Positions 13,301 through 24,599 of a stretch of DNA of 64,000 nt are shown piece by piece. The stretch lies in the NCBI GenBank assembly GCA_026745465.1, contig JACYXH010000429.1:4823378-4887377 (forward strand), read 5' to 3'. The stretch's first letter is position 1. Each line of letters starts with the position of its first letter. The position numbers and the translations under genes are program-made. Source of the DNA: Lota lota (Eukaryota; Chordata; Actinopteri; Gadiformes; Lotidae). The notes under the pieces are model-generated. The model saw only the letters and a list, made by a program, of their open reading frames with translations, was not told where the DNA came from and ran no database searches.

Positions 13301-14189
13301 TGCTCAAAGATAATTTTAAAGGAATCATTAAGCTCCGAGGGGGGCTCTGGGTGGAGGATTTGGGTGGATGGGTGTGAGGGCGGGGGAGTCTCTCACTGCA
13401 GGCGCATGCATGCGGTTTCAAGTGGTGTCAATTTCCTTTTACGAAGAAAATAGACAAAGCAGTTTTCAACTATCAATGAGATTTAATAGACTCAGGTTCA
13501 TGTTTTTATTCATTATATTCTAATATGATTCAAATATTACGATGACAAATAATACTGTGATCTGCTCTATTTTCCAGTCCTTTATACTTACAAAAACGGT
13601 TTGGAGTTTAAAATAAATGGTAGAGGTCAGTTTTGAAAACGTAGTTTTCTGGGATTTTGAGTGGAGGTGTGTTAAGCAACATAGCACTGTGTGTTATGCT
13701 AGATTGAGTATATTTATCCAACAAGTTAAGCAGTTCATGTCTTTACATAATGGGGCTTTTGTGTCATCATTTACAGTGAACGCTAATAAAATATACAAGC
13801 TTGGATGAGGGCCTAACTTATTTAGGAACCAGCAGTCATGATGTTCAGTTTCTTTGAAAAGTGCTGAGGTTAAGTGTGGGAAATTACATAACAGATGTTG
13901 TTAATTAATGGCTTGCGATAGTAGTCACAGAAGAAGCCAAGATAATGCCAACAAAACAGCAATATTTTGACCTGTACAGAAAAGCGACAAAGCGCTATAT
14001 TCCCCACACCAAAACATTTAAATAAAGAGCAGCACAGTAACTGAGCATCCACTGAATCTTAGCATTTACAGAATCCTCCTCTGCTATTTAAGATGCAGTT
14101 ATCTCTATGCAACCCCAATGTCCCAAGACAGAGCAACCAGAGTAGAGAGTGTTCCATTTATACTCCATTAAAAACAGCATCAATCTAAA

Positions 14190-14480
14190 GCATGTTTGGG
14201 CTACGATCCCCCGGTTATCTCAACTTAATTGCTTAATAGGAAGAAGTGACGATAGGAAAGGGTGGGTGCAGGCGTGTCATTTCTTTGAAATTAGTTTTGA
14301 ATTTATCGTGACAGTTGAGCGCCTCCGATAATAACTTGACAGCGCGGATAGGGGCCGTTCTATTACTGATATCTATCTTGAAAATTCCACAAATCAAAGA
14401 CAATGAAAGATGGGCTCCCTTGATATCACGAGCCGATGCCGTCTGACGACAAACATGCCTAATGTTTTCAGATGTGTATG
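14190..14480. other. Candidate conserved non-coding block with TCF/LEF-like sites
   Basis: CpG-retaining sequence with TCAACTTAATTGCTTAATAG, ATCAAAGACAATG and CCTTGATATC words. ATCAAAG is the TCF/LEF core. No splice-flanked frame is seen. Confidence 0.28.
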
Positions 14481-15310
14481 CTTGTATATGTATTTTAACT
14501 AGCACAGAGTTTTCGGGTCAGTGTCCATGTCATTGGATTTAATTGTTTCATTTATAAAATGTTTGTTCTTCTCGACAAAACCTTCTCCTGTGAAGCGTAA
14601 CCACATAAGACACACGGGTCCCGCGCTGTATTATTTAGTATTCATTGCGTTACTTCATTGTTTTCTCATCCACTTTCCAACACTGTACCATGTCAGTGTC
14701 GATGATCCTCGCAAACGCCGTACTACCTGGCAAATGCATAGGAGATGAACCCCCGTCCTATGATGTGCACCCCTTGCCTTCATGGTTAATGCATGGTGTA
14801 TGATAATGTGGTATCCCAGTGCCCCTGGTGCTCTTGAATGAAACAAATCACTAGGAAGGGAGGAGACACCTTCAGAAGAAAATTGTTTATCAGCAGCAGA
14901 AGACCGCACGCTGAGGACGGTCTGAGAACGTTCAATAAGATCAACAGAAAAAAAGAAACGGTGGTCAAAAGTTGAGTTTGGACAGAATTGCACAACTTAT
15001 AGCTTCTTGAAAATGCCCTTCTTTCATAATTGAAAAAAATAACCCATGGACCTGAAGCTTTGTGACAAGCCAATTTTCACTATAACAATCTGTCTTTTTA
15101 AAAGCACCCTTTAGACACATTCTGTCACAGGAGGATATGAAGTCTCTCCCTTCCAACTGCCGCCGCAAACCATTGTCCTCTGATGAGCACAACAATGTAT
15201 TGCTTTCCCACACTTCCATTGTAAATCGACACAACGGTCCACTGTATAATGTGTTGCTAAAGTGCTGATCGAACCATTTCCTAGACAGTTCAAGTTCCAT
15301 CATTCAAACT

Positions 15311-15398
15311 GTGTGTGTGTGTGCGTGCACGCGTGTGTGTGCTTGTGTGTGTGTGTGTGCGTGTATGTGTGTGTGTGTGTGTGTGTTTGTGTGTGTGA
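15311..15398 (+). repeat. Interrupted (GT)n microsatellite
   Basis: GT array broken by GCAC, GCTT, TAT and TTT; an older, degenerating array. Confidence 0.9.
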
Positions 15399-16013
15399 GA
15401 GGATAAATACAGTTTCTAAGGGCCGTGAGTGGCTTGATCAAGTGATGATCGTCAGCAGTTTATGTTATTCTCTCATGTTGGTACAATGCTGTTTCACAAA
15501 ACTAGCTGAGCAAGACACTTTTTTTGTGCAGCCGATCAGCTATTCTATTGTCCTTTGGAGGCTGACGATATTGAGTTTTTTTTTTATATATATATAAAAT
15601 AATGTTGGCCAAGTGTTAGCCAGATTATAAACCATGTGTGTCTGTGTGTGTCTGTGTGTGGTGGTGGTGGCAGTAGAGAAGTACAGACGAAAATAAGTGT
15701 TTAACCTTTTTCGTCTCTGTGAAATATGAATCGTGTGGAATGTAAGCAACCTCTCGACACCCAGCTGCCGCCTCTGATTAATGGCAAGGCAGGGTGCTCA
15801 CAGTGGATTCTATGTATTAGTGAATGGGGAGAGTCCTATCTTGAACTTCTCCCTCCCAACTCTTAAGATATTATTAACAGTCATTAACTTAAACGTTTCA
15901 TCGTGTTCATGGTTCTATGGGGATGAGGATATACGGAAAAGCCTTGCAACGCTGTAATTACTTATTGATGTGGCTATGAAATTTAGGTTTTTACATTTGT
16001 CCTTTAGACTACT

Positions 16014-16042
16014 GGGGGGGGGGGGGGGGGGGGGGGGGGGGG
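16014..16042 (+). repeat. (G)29 homopolymer
   Basis: Uninterrupted run of 29 G; a G-quadruplex-capable tract on the plus strand. Confidence 0.93.
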
Positions 16043-17605
16043 TGTTGGAGGCTGCTAGCAAAGTTAAGTACCTCAAGTCTGTTTGGAACAATTAATGGGG
16101 GAGAGGGGTGTTCTATACGCTTTCTTTCATTACCGGAATTGAAAAACCTTTTAGTTTATTATATAAATAAACAATATATTGGAAATCACATAAAAAAAGA
16201 GAAACACTGCATCACCAAAACCACATTGCCTGTATACCAACAGATAACTATAAATTACTTCTGTCAAATAAATAAATATTATTTTATTTCCTCCAGTGCA
16301 ATATGTTTCCCTCCGACTTGCCCTCTGCTGAAAATTAAATTTTGATATGCTGACATACAGAAAGGATTACAATGCAGAGGATTAGGCTTAACCAGCTAAG
16401 CATACCTAATCACCACATGCTGAACAGGATTGGGTGGCTGTGTTCAGGTGCTCCATCTGTTTATTAATAACAGCCATGACAACCCCCCTGGTACCGCATC
16501 TGTGCTGGTCCGTACAGGTTTAACCCAGGTCACTGCATAGATGGTAATAATGTAGAGTCCTGCGAGGCGAGGGCCATTTATCATCCACAGCCTCACTATT
16601 GGGTCGTGTCACCGTCCTGGATTGCTACAGGAATCCAGAATAAATGTGGAGCTTTGGCTTCTCAGTTATTAAAAGGCAAGGAGGTTACATTAAACACTTG
16701 GAGGAGTTTCTTGTTCTGCTGTCGAGGGGGGCTATTTTGTGTTGTACTGTAGGATACAGATGGATAATACAAACGGGGGCAGAGAAAAGGGGCTGAACGC
16801 AGCTTCCACAGAGGCTGTTTGCTGAAGCTTATCAGATTTATTGTACAGATTGCCCAAAGTTCTGAAATTCTGTTCATAGTACAGGAACTGGCAAACAAGT
16901 AGAATCAGTTATATACATGGCAAGAATAAACCTATACAAAAATAATATATACCCAACATAAGTAGTCACGTTCATCCCTTCGTAAGAAATAGCTACATGT
17001 CAGTTACCTTCACCATCTTGCATTATTGGTCACTGTAAGTCGCGGTACTAGCTTTGCAAATGTATTCTTCCAAAAAAGATTCGGCAAGAGTTCTACTGGT
17101 GCACCTATATCAAAGTGTTCATCACAGTACAATATATGTAACCGCCTGATTGGTACTGAAGTGTAAAGATACACGCTGTGACAGCTATGAAATAAAACTT
17201 TGCCAGAAAGCAAGTGTTTATATTTAAAGTCTCGCAATTTAATGGCACAAACATTCTAAAAGGGATGACAAGCCTGTTCATTTTTGCTTGATCTTGAACA
17301 AAATATAATTTCATGGTGGATTAACCATATTGACCAGCATTGAGACATAATAATCTATGGGTACTCTACTCAAGCCCTTTGGCTCGGAACGATGAATAAA
17401 TTCCGGACTCTTCAACACCTTCCTGACAACCGAAAGAATGATGGATAAAGACAAGAGAAAGAACTGACATAAAAAGATGGTCCAAAAGAGAGAGACTGAT
17501 GTCTCACTGAGGACTGATGAGGGAGGAAAGATTACAACAACAAAAAAGAGTGTAAAACGATTGAAGGGTTGTCTAGTTTCCAAATCTAAATATCATTTCG
17601 GATAA

Positions 17606-17606
<1 letters not shown>

Positions 17607-17638
<32 letters not shown>
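17607..17638 (+). repeat. (C)32 homopolymer
   Basis: Uninterrupted C run ending 13 bp before the degraded hAT-like element. Confidence 0.93.
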
Positions 17639-17643
<5 letters not shown>

Positions 17644-17651
17644 ATTTAGAC

Positions 17652-17862
17652 TAGGGACGGGAATGTGTACACTTACACTTACATTCTTCTCGTATATGAG
17701 TTTTTTTTTTTTTGGACAACATCTGCGATTGATTAGCAATGGTTATGTAATTGCTTTATCTATTCCTTTTGTTCATATATCGAGTACCGTGTAGTCTTTT
17801 TCTAAACGCTTAGAAATTCACCATCGAGTACACATGTACTCGTGTACATGTTCCCAATCCTG
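17652..17862. mobile_element. Degraded hAT-like MITE
   Basis: The left end TAGGGACGGGAATGTGTACA and the right end read inward (CAGGATTGGGAACATGTACA) form imperfect inverted repeats. Candidate 8-bp target duplications are ATTTAGAC and TTTTAGAT (core TTTAGA shared). The interior has TCGAGTAC-type palindromic words. Ends beginning YAGGG(A/C)NGGGAA are typical of one fish hAT group. The copy looks old. Confidence 0.55.
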
Positions 17863-17907
17863 TTTTAGATTGCCTGCCTTGACACTCTTTGAATTCCAAC
17901 CCAGAAT

Positions 17908-17910
<3 letters not shown>

Positions 17911-17969
<59 letters not shown>
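17911..17969 (+). repeat. (CA)n microsatellite
   Basis: Pure CA array of 59 bp. Confidence 0.97.
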
Positions 17970-17971
<2 letters not shown>

Positions 17972-19190
17972 TGACAGGATAAGATGTGAGGTATAGGTAA
18001 CGTAGCTTTACCTGCTGAACTGAGCTAACGCTAACGTTATACCACACCCACTAGCAATAGCTCGCTACACTACACCAAAATGAGTCTAATTTTGTTTACA
18101 TTTATTTTAATTTCATGACAACGGAAATGAGGTAAATATCGGTATCATTTAACTTGTACTTTGAATGTTTTGCTCTGCCTAATGACAGTTTAGGCTGAAT
18201 TACCATTCATGTAACAAATGTTGTTAGCTAACATTGCACCCCCGACTCCAGCACTTGCTAGCCAACGTAGGCTAACTAGCAAGATTACACGATTCTAGCA
18301 TTACAAAATGCAAAGGTATCCAATTGCATACCTTTCTCCTTACCATGTTGGTCGTATACTTAAAAAAAAAATCTGTTCTGCGCATTGGATAGCTTTAGCC
18401 TTTTCGTTTTCTTGCTCACCACATACGCTCCACTTCACTATACCATCAATGATCTAGCATGTTCTTCCTGTGATGATCACTCACAATTGATTACTTACGT
18501 TTCTGTGTTACTATAATGGTCATGTTTGAGGAAAGAGAACAAACAAGTATGGATAAGAGCCCCGTTTCCAGTCAATTAGCGAATGACATCAAAAGCCCCT
18601 TCTCATCTTTGCTTGGGTGATTTTGTTCAGATCTCAGAAGAAAATTAAATTCCATATAATCCAAAGGTATTTTACTGGAATATGCTGAGAGCCAGCCGGC
18701 TGCCAGAGTGGCATCGTGGGAGATCTATGTTCGCTGGACGAATACAGATAGCTGGCGCACAGATCGCTGGAGCACTGCCCAGAGAGCAGAGCCGGCTTTG
18801 GGTTCCTCAGGAGGAATGTATGACTGCAGTTTCAATCTAAAACTTAACCACCTACACCACCACCACCACTGCAAAGATGTAGAGGGGGTGAGGGGCTGGG
18901 GGGTAAACGTTGCTAATGAGGTTTACCTAGAGGAGTGTTTGAAGAATGTATGTGAGGATTAAATATATATTTTTATTTTATACTTCAATTAATTGTCATG
19001 GGGAAATACATGTTTTGCATTGAACCCATCCTATGCTAGGAGCTAGCAGCAGTGATTTGCCTGCCTCACAGGGCATAGACCGGGAACCAACTACAGGTGT
19101 AGTGCCCTTCCCTTGCCTAATTTGCAGGACTATTTTATGAAACTCAAACATTGCTTTTTACTTTGTATGTTCTTTTTTGGTGTACTTAAA

Positions 19191-19192
<2 letters not shown>

Positions 19193-19234
<42 letters not shown>

Positions 19235-19334
19235 TGTGTATAGGGGAGTTTGTGTGTGTGTGTGTGTGTAGCGTAGTGTGTGTGTGTGTGTGTGTGTGTA
19301 GCACATGGTTTGTGTGTGTGTGTGTGGGTGGGTG
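19193..19334 (+). repeat. Compound interrupted (TG)n array
   Basis: Four TG blocks are separated by TATAGGGGAGTT, TAGCGTAG and TAGCACATGG, as if one array was broken by small insertions. Confidence 0.93.
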
Positions 19335-20351
19335 TAGTATTTCTATAGCAACAAATCACAATGCAGTCTTTATCTTTTTATATCATCATTCTCCTTTTAG
19401 TAATTATTATTATTCAAATGTATTTAATAGTATGTGTTTCTTAACACTTATGTCTCGGATTTTTGCCAAAAGTCCTGCTATGCTGGAGTAAAACTGCGTG
19501 GACAGATAAAGTCACAGTCATGTAGCGCACAGTGAGAGGTTGTGTTTTCATGCTGGTCGGCGAAAGGAGCTGTGGGCTCTATTAGCATACTTCCACCATT
19601 ACAATGCAGCGATGGGCTGATAACCAGCTGCTGCAGCCTGTCTGGGTGTACACCTGTCTGGGTAGAGTCCCTGCTCATCCTTGGCCTCCACCTGGTAGCC
19701 TGTGGCTCTCTGCCCTTGTATTTCTTCCCTGTTATTCCACAGCCCTTATCGGCTGAACAGACAGCCAAGCGACAGAGGCCATATGGTCACCGCCGGTTAT
19801 CCGAACTCAAGTTTTACAAGGCCACTCTCAGTGGCAATAAATAATGATAATCAAACCAATCGTTTTGTTCTGTCAAGTGTTTGTGCCATCTCAAATGAAT
19901 GTCAATTGGAGCCTACCCAAAGTGTCGTTTTTTTATAGTGTGCCATGACATTATCTGACTACAAATGAATAGTCTCATCCAAACAACTGATTTTATTAAG
20001 ATGTATTGGTCCATCCTTTCTTTTGATGTATGACATGTGAAGCAGCTATTACATGATGTTTTTTTATACATGGCTATAAAGACTTTTATTCCAGTCACAC
20101 TTATTAAAGTGTTACTGTGTCCATAAGCTAGCCATATCCATGTGTTCCCGAGAACTAAATGAGCTTAGCTGTCTTTTTTACATTTCATTCTTAAGCAAAT
20201 AGATTTCAATATCTGGCAAGGAATAATTAGCCTTAAATTGCCAGACGAATTGCAAACTGCAATTAGTGTTGGATCTCTCCGCTCATTTTAGATTTCAAAA
20301 GTGCGTCACCAACGGGCATAGATCAAAATGCCTCTGGACGCAATTGGATAG

Positions 20352-20596
20352 TAGTGATGCAAAGTTCTGATCTTTTTTCGGACTTGGATCTTCGGCGCTC
20401 ATTCTTTCAAAGAACTAAACGCGATGAACGATCCAATCTCAGATACGGATCATACGTACTGGATCATAGAAATAATGTGCATGTGCAAATCCAAGAACGA
20501 AATGAACGAGCCACTCGCAGATGTGAATCGTACGTACCGGATCGCACAAAAGGCTTGTTCTTTTCAAACAAATCGTTCATGAATCACACATCACTA
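20352..20596. mobile_element. Short hAT-like MITE with perfect 8-bp target duplication
   Basis: This 245-bp element starts TAGTGATG and ends CATCACTA. The inverted similarity continues inward with small changes. It is flanked by identical TTGGATAG copies (20344-20351 and 20597-20604). An 8-bp duplication and these ends fit the hAT superfamily. The interior has no reading frame of note but carries near-repeats around TACGTACTGGATC and TACGTACCGGATC. Confidence 0.88.
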
Positions 20597-20904
20597 TTGG
20601 ATAGGCCTACAACCAATCATAGCAACGAAACGGGTGATGCAGCACTGAGCGACGGACATATACAACCATATTTATTCTCAACAAAAGCTTTAAGTGCAGT
20701 CATTTGTTCTTCTTTTAGTTAATATACTGTCTCGATAGCGTAATCAACAGACCATTCTACATCAGCTATGTATAGCGTGAACATGAAACCAAAGTAGTAA
20801 ATACCTTGTTGTGAAATCATGAAAAGAGTATCTTAAAGTCATGTAATGTCCTTTTAACTGTCTGCTTCTAATTTCATATTTTGTTTAATTAGTTTTGCTA
20901 CGAT

Positions 20905-21137
20905 TGGGGTAAGGTGTGGACCCAAATGCGGTGCGTAAAGACGGGGCAGCAAGCAGCGATGCAGTGTAAAAAAAAACAGACTTTACGCGAGAAAATAAAT
21001 TTGAGAAACAACTCTCCAAAACGCAAACTTAGATAGGCGGATAATTCACGCTCTTAACAATAAACACAACAGAAAACCGCGATCTGGCAGGATTAGTAGA
21101 AGGCGCCTGACTCGTATTTCTTTTTTTTTCTTTTTTT
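20905..21137 (+). repeat. Interspersed repeat with GTGGACCCAAATGCG motif, left of a minisatellite
   Basis: The stretch begins near GGTGTGGACCCAAATGCGG and continues with CpG-rich then A-rich sequence up to a T-rich run. It shares the GGACCCAAAYGC core with the repeat at 39011, and in both loci a minisatellite follows. Class not determined. No coding capacity is seen. Confidence 0.45.
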
Positions 21138-21460
21138 GGCTGGGAATTTCCAGCAATCTGATTGGGTGGGGTCTTCCAGAGAGCTGATTGGATGGGTTTT
21201 CCAGTTATCTGATTGGCTGTTGTTGTTTTATCGAGCGATCTGATTGGCTGTGGCTTTCTAGCGATCTGATTGGCTGGGCTTTTCATGTTTGCTGGGCTTT
21301 TCGATTGGCTGGGGTTTTCGAATAATCGGACCGGCTGGTGTTTTCGAGCAATCCGAACGGCTGGAGTTTCTGAGTGATCGGACCGGCTGGGGTTTCCGAG
21401 CGATCGGACCGGCTGCGGTTTTCAAGTGATCGGATCGGCTGGGGTTTTCAAGCAAAACAC
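21138..21460 (+). repeat. 26-bp minisatellite, about 12 units
   Basis: Units start at 21138, 21164, 21190, 21215, 21246, 21272, 21307, 21333, 21359, 21385, 21411 and 21437. Most are 26 bp, with small insertions at 21215 and 21272. A typical unit is GGCTGGGGTTTTCGAGC followed by GATCGGACC. The first seven spacers end in CTGATT or GCGATT, so the junction reads GATTGG (inverted CCAAT). The later ones end in GGACC or similar. The reverse strand shows an open frame only because of the repeat. Confidence 0.85.
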
Positions 21461-22372
21461 ATACCAAAGTGAGCTTCATTAGAGGTTTATTCCTCCGTCC
21501 CACCACACCTTCTGGCCCTGTCTGTTCTAGAGGAGAGGCTGGATTTCTCCTTTGACAGCCTCTTTAGGACCCAGGGGATATCTGTATTGAGAAACGTAAC
21601 GGCTTGGAGGTGCATCGGATGTTGGTATTGGGAGAAAGCATTGCACAAAGTATAGTTCTATGTTTTATTTGTTTTGTATTTTCTTTGTTCTTTTCCTTAT
21701 TTAGTATTTTAGATGGAAACAATCTTGTCATTTATTTATACTATGTGTTGTATAAAAGATTGTTTCGAATCTATTTATAGCCGTATGTGTTACATTTATA
21801 GAATGTAGTGAAGTGGTAAAGGAAAATCCTACTATTATTATTGCAACTCAATTCCTTCCATGCTGATATACTTTTTTCTTCCATATCATTCACAAATGGG
21901 ACGACTCGTTAAGTGCATGATGATTATTTAACTGTTAAATGTATCAGATGGATGCTTTTGTTTTCTATATATCCAGCTTATTTCAACTTTGATTTGTTTG
22001 AAATACATTGTGGAATTGTAACGACGACAACGAAGAGTCAGATGATTTTGGTTGGAATATAAATTACTTCATGGTTATGTTTGAGGTTTCCCTTGAATAT
22101 CAGGGCAGAACTTTAGAAAGAACTTCCAATGTGAGTATCATTAGAGACTTGTGCTGTTTCCTTTTTTTCTTAAGAGAGGTAAGATAAGGCTCTCTAGTGA
22201 CGACGGCGGGGGAAATGTTTTATTATCTCCTCACTCAAAGGTATGCACACACACATAAAGTGATAATATTTATTTTGACATGAATAGACTCGTCTCGATG
22301 AGAATAGAAGATTACCATTGGTGTAGTACCAATCCCCTATTTTGATCAACAGGCAGCTGAAGTTTGGTAACC

Positions 22373-22436
22373 AACAGTGGTGGCAAACGGACACACATTC
22401 TTTACTCAAGTAGAAGTACAGATACCTTGGTTCTCA
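22373..22436 (+). mobile_element. Fragment of a common fish DNA-transposon end
   Basis: The stretch CAGTGGTGGCAAA, followed by TTTACTCAAGTAGAAGTACA, resembles the frequent fish repeat end CAGTGGTGGAAAGTACT...TTTACTCAAGTAAAAGTACA, as I remember it. Only about 60 bp is present and no opposite end was found nearby. Confidence 0.4.
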
Positions 22437-22881
22437 GGCTAAGGAATGAAAGGACCAGAGTCTCTTCAATATCTCTCAATTTTTATTTTATTCCACCAAC
22501 CATAATAAAAGTGAATTGAGGACACTGCTGAAACTATATTGAATCATTTCAATTCCAGCTAGACACAATCTGGCTAATGTCGCCCCAATAAAGCAGCCTG
22601 AAAACAGAACTTTCCTTTTAGATCTATTAATAATGGAGGAACTGTGCAGAAACTATGCGTTTCTTAACTCCAGAGACGGCACACTGCTTTGCGTAAGAAA
22701 TGAACAAAATCATTGCCACCAGTCAGCCCAGGGTCAAGCTCATAAGCGTGCTCTACCTTGAGAAAAAAGGAGACGAGATGCTAATGAAGCACTTCTTGAC
22801 TCGTAGCCTCGACAAAAGTGGCTGCGGTTTTAATTCAGTGGTTGTGTTTTAATTCGGCAAATCAGAGCAGTTCTTTTTAAC

Positions 22882-22886
<5 letters not shown>

Positions 22887-22914
<28 letters not shown>
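22887..22914 (+). repeat. (AC)14 microsatellite
   Basis: Short pure AC array. Confidence 0.95.
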
Positions 22915-22915
<1 letters not shown>

Positions 22916-23374
22916 ACACTTCCACTGCATCATGGTGGAATTAAATTGTATTGAGTAATTGACTCAAAATACTTTGTAGAACAATGTGTCAAATTAGGGA
23001 GGAGATATAATTTGATATGCTTTGCAAACCACACAATGCCTTTGTATAATTTGACTATTATTGTTTAAAAGCTTTTAACATATTAACTTTTTTTGGGGTG
23101 GGGGAGAGAAAGATGGGATTATTTTTGTTTGAATTCCATTTGATCTCAACCATTCAATGAATTGCATTCAATTAATTACTGCAGTCAATCCACCAGAACA
23201 AAACCAAATACTTCATCTGAGTACAGTGCCACTGACATCCACTCATGCAGATCCTGAACCCCCTAAACCTTCCATCTTACAACAAGGAGGAAAAAATGAA
23301 TTGACACATTTCACCCTGTTCCACTTCTGAACTCCCCCTTCTCATAGTTTAGTGCACATACAGTTATCTCTGCT

Positions 23375-23395
23375 CCCCCCCCCCCCCCCCCCCCC
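23375..23395 (+). repeat. (C)21 homopolymer
   Basis: C run followed by ACCCACCCA. Confidence 0.92.
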
Positions 23396-24485
23396 ACCCA
23401 CCCATCTCCTCGAAATCTCTACCTCACTTCACCCTTTGTGCCGAGAGCTGAACTCAAGCGCCTTCCGCTTGCCTTCTCCTGAAGGGCCTTGAGACGCCCT
23501 CGCCTGTGCTGGGCGTCCCTGTGTGCCTAAGGGAGGGATGTCCATGGCTGAAGAGCTGCTCCAAGGAGGAGGGGCCAGTCAAGCGTGAGATAACTCCCTG
23601 CATGTTTGCCAAGGGAACCGTTACTAGGTTCAGGGGACATCGTCTCCAAGCCCCCATTTCGTGTTCCACAAACCCGACTCTACTGCTACCACTTACCCGA
23701 TCACAGCCAGCACTACACATACATATGTGACCACTCCTCTCTTTTAGGCCAGCCCTCATGGAGGGGGTGGTCACTGGTCATGCATGCTCTAGTGTTTGTG
23801 GAAGAAAAGCATGTTGAACTTAAAAGCCATTATGCCAAATGCTTCCAGGCAGGGGAAGATGGGGGGGTGGGGGGGTAATTTCCTCTGTGGAATTACATAT
23901 GCTGTTAAACATATAGATATATACCAAATAGACTGTCAAAAGCAAGAACAACCACACATGTGCCATACTATTACATATATCCTGTAGTACCTTTTGGCCA
24001 GCAGAATGCTTGCAGATAAATGTAAATCCAGAAAATCCTCACTATATGGGTCTCAAAAGCCCTTTGAGATTATAACTGTGATGGCTCTATAAATAATATT
24101 GACTTCCCTTGGCAATTGAGTTTAGACAAGGACTATTTCACCTGCCCACGAGTTTCCACATGGTGTAGTCAGCAATCTCTTGAGACACGGATCTGTAATA
24201 GAACACATTCTGATGAATACTTTCCTTTTTGTGTCAGTGGATGATTAAAGATTACATGCTTCTGTAGTCATGGCTCCAGTTGAAAACACAGGTGTTTTCA
24301 ATTATCAAACCCAATGGATCTAATTACAGAAGAGAAAACTTTTAAATTGCTTTCTTTTCTGAAAATATCTATAGAGTCCGAGAGCAAACAGCAACAGTAA
24401 ATGTCTAAACTATTGTGGACAAGATGGCATTGTATTTGTAATGAAAATTGTAGTGAAAATGTCCTATAAAACAAAATGGAGGTTC

Positions 24486-24545
24486 AGAGAGAGAGAGAGA
24501 GTATGTGAGAGATTGTGTGTGTGTGTGTGTGAGAGAGAAGAGAGC

Positions 24546-24592
<47 letters not shown>
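24486..24592 (+). repeat. Compound (GA)n-(GT)n-(GA)n array
   Basis: GA, then (GT)9-10, then GA again, with AGAGCG breaks. Confidence 0.95.

Positions 24593-24599
<7 letters not shown>

Larger units (their letters stand above)
10946..14190. other. No gene recognised; simple repeats and non-coding DNA
   Basis: Contains the C-run, GA and TA tracts listed. The proline- and arginine-rich frames at 12191-13041 are products of those tracts. Confidence 0.5.
14481..20343. other. No gene recognised
   Basis: Non-coding apart from the listed homopolymers, GT/CA arrays and the degraded hAT-like element. Overlapping minus-strand frames at 14655-15303 have no recognisable domain. Confidence 0.5.
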
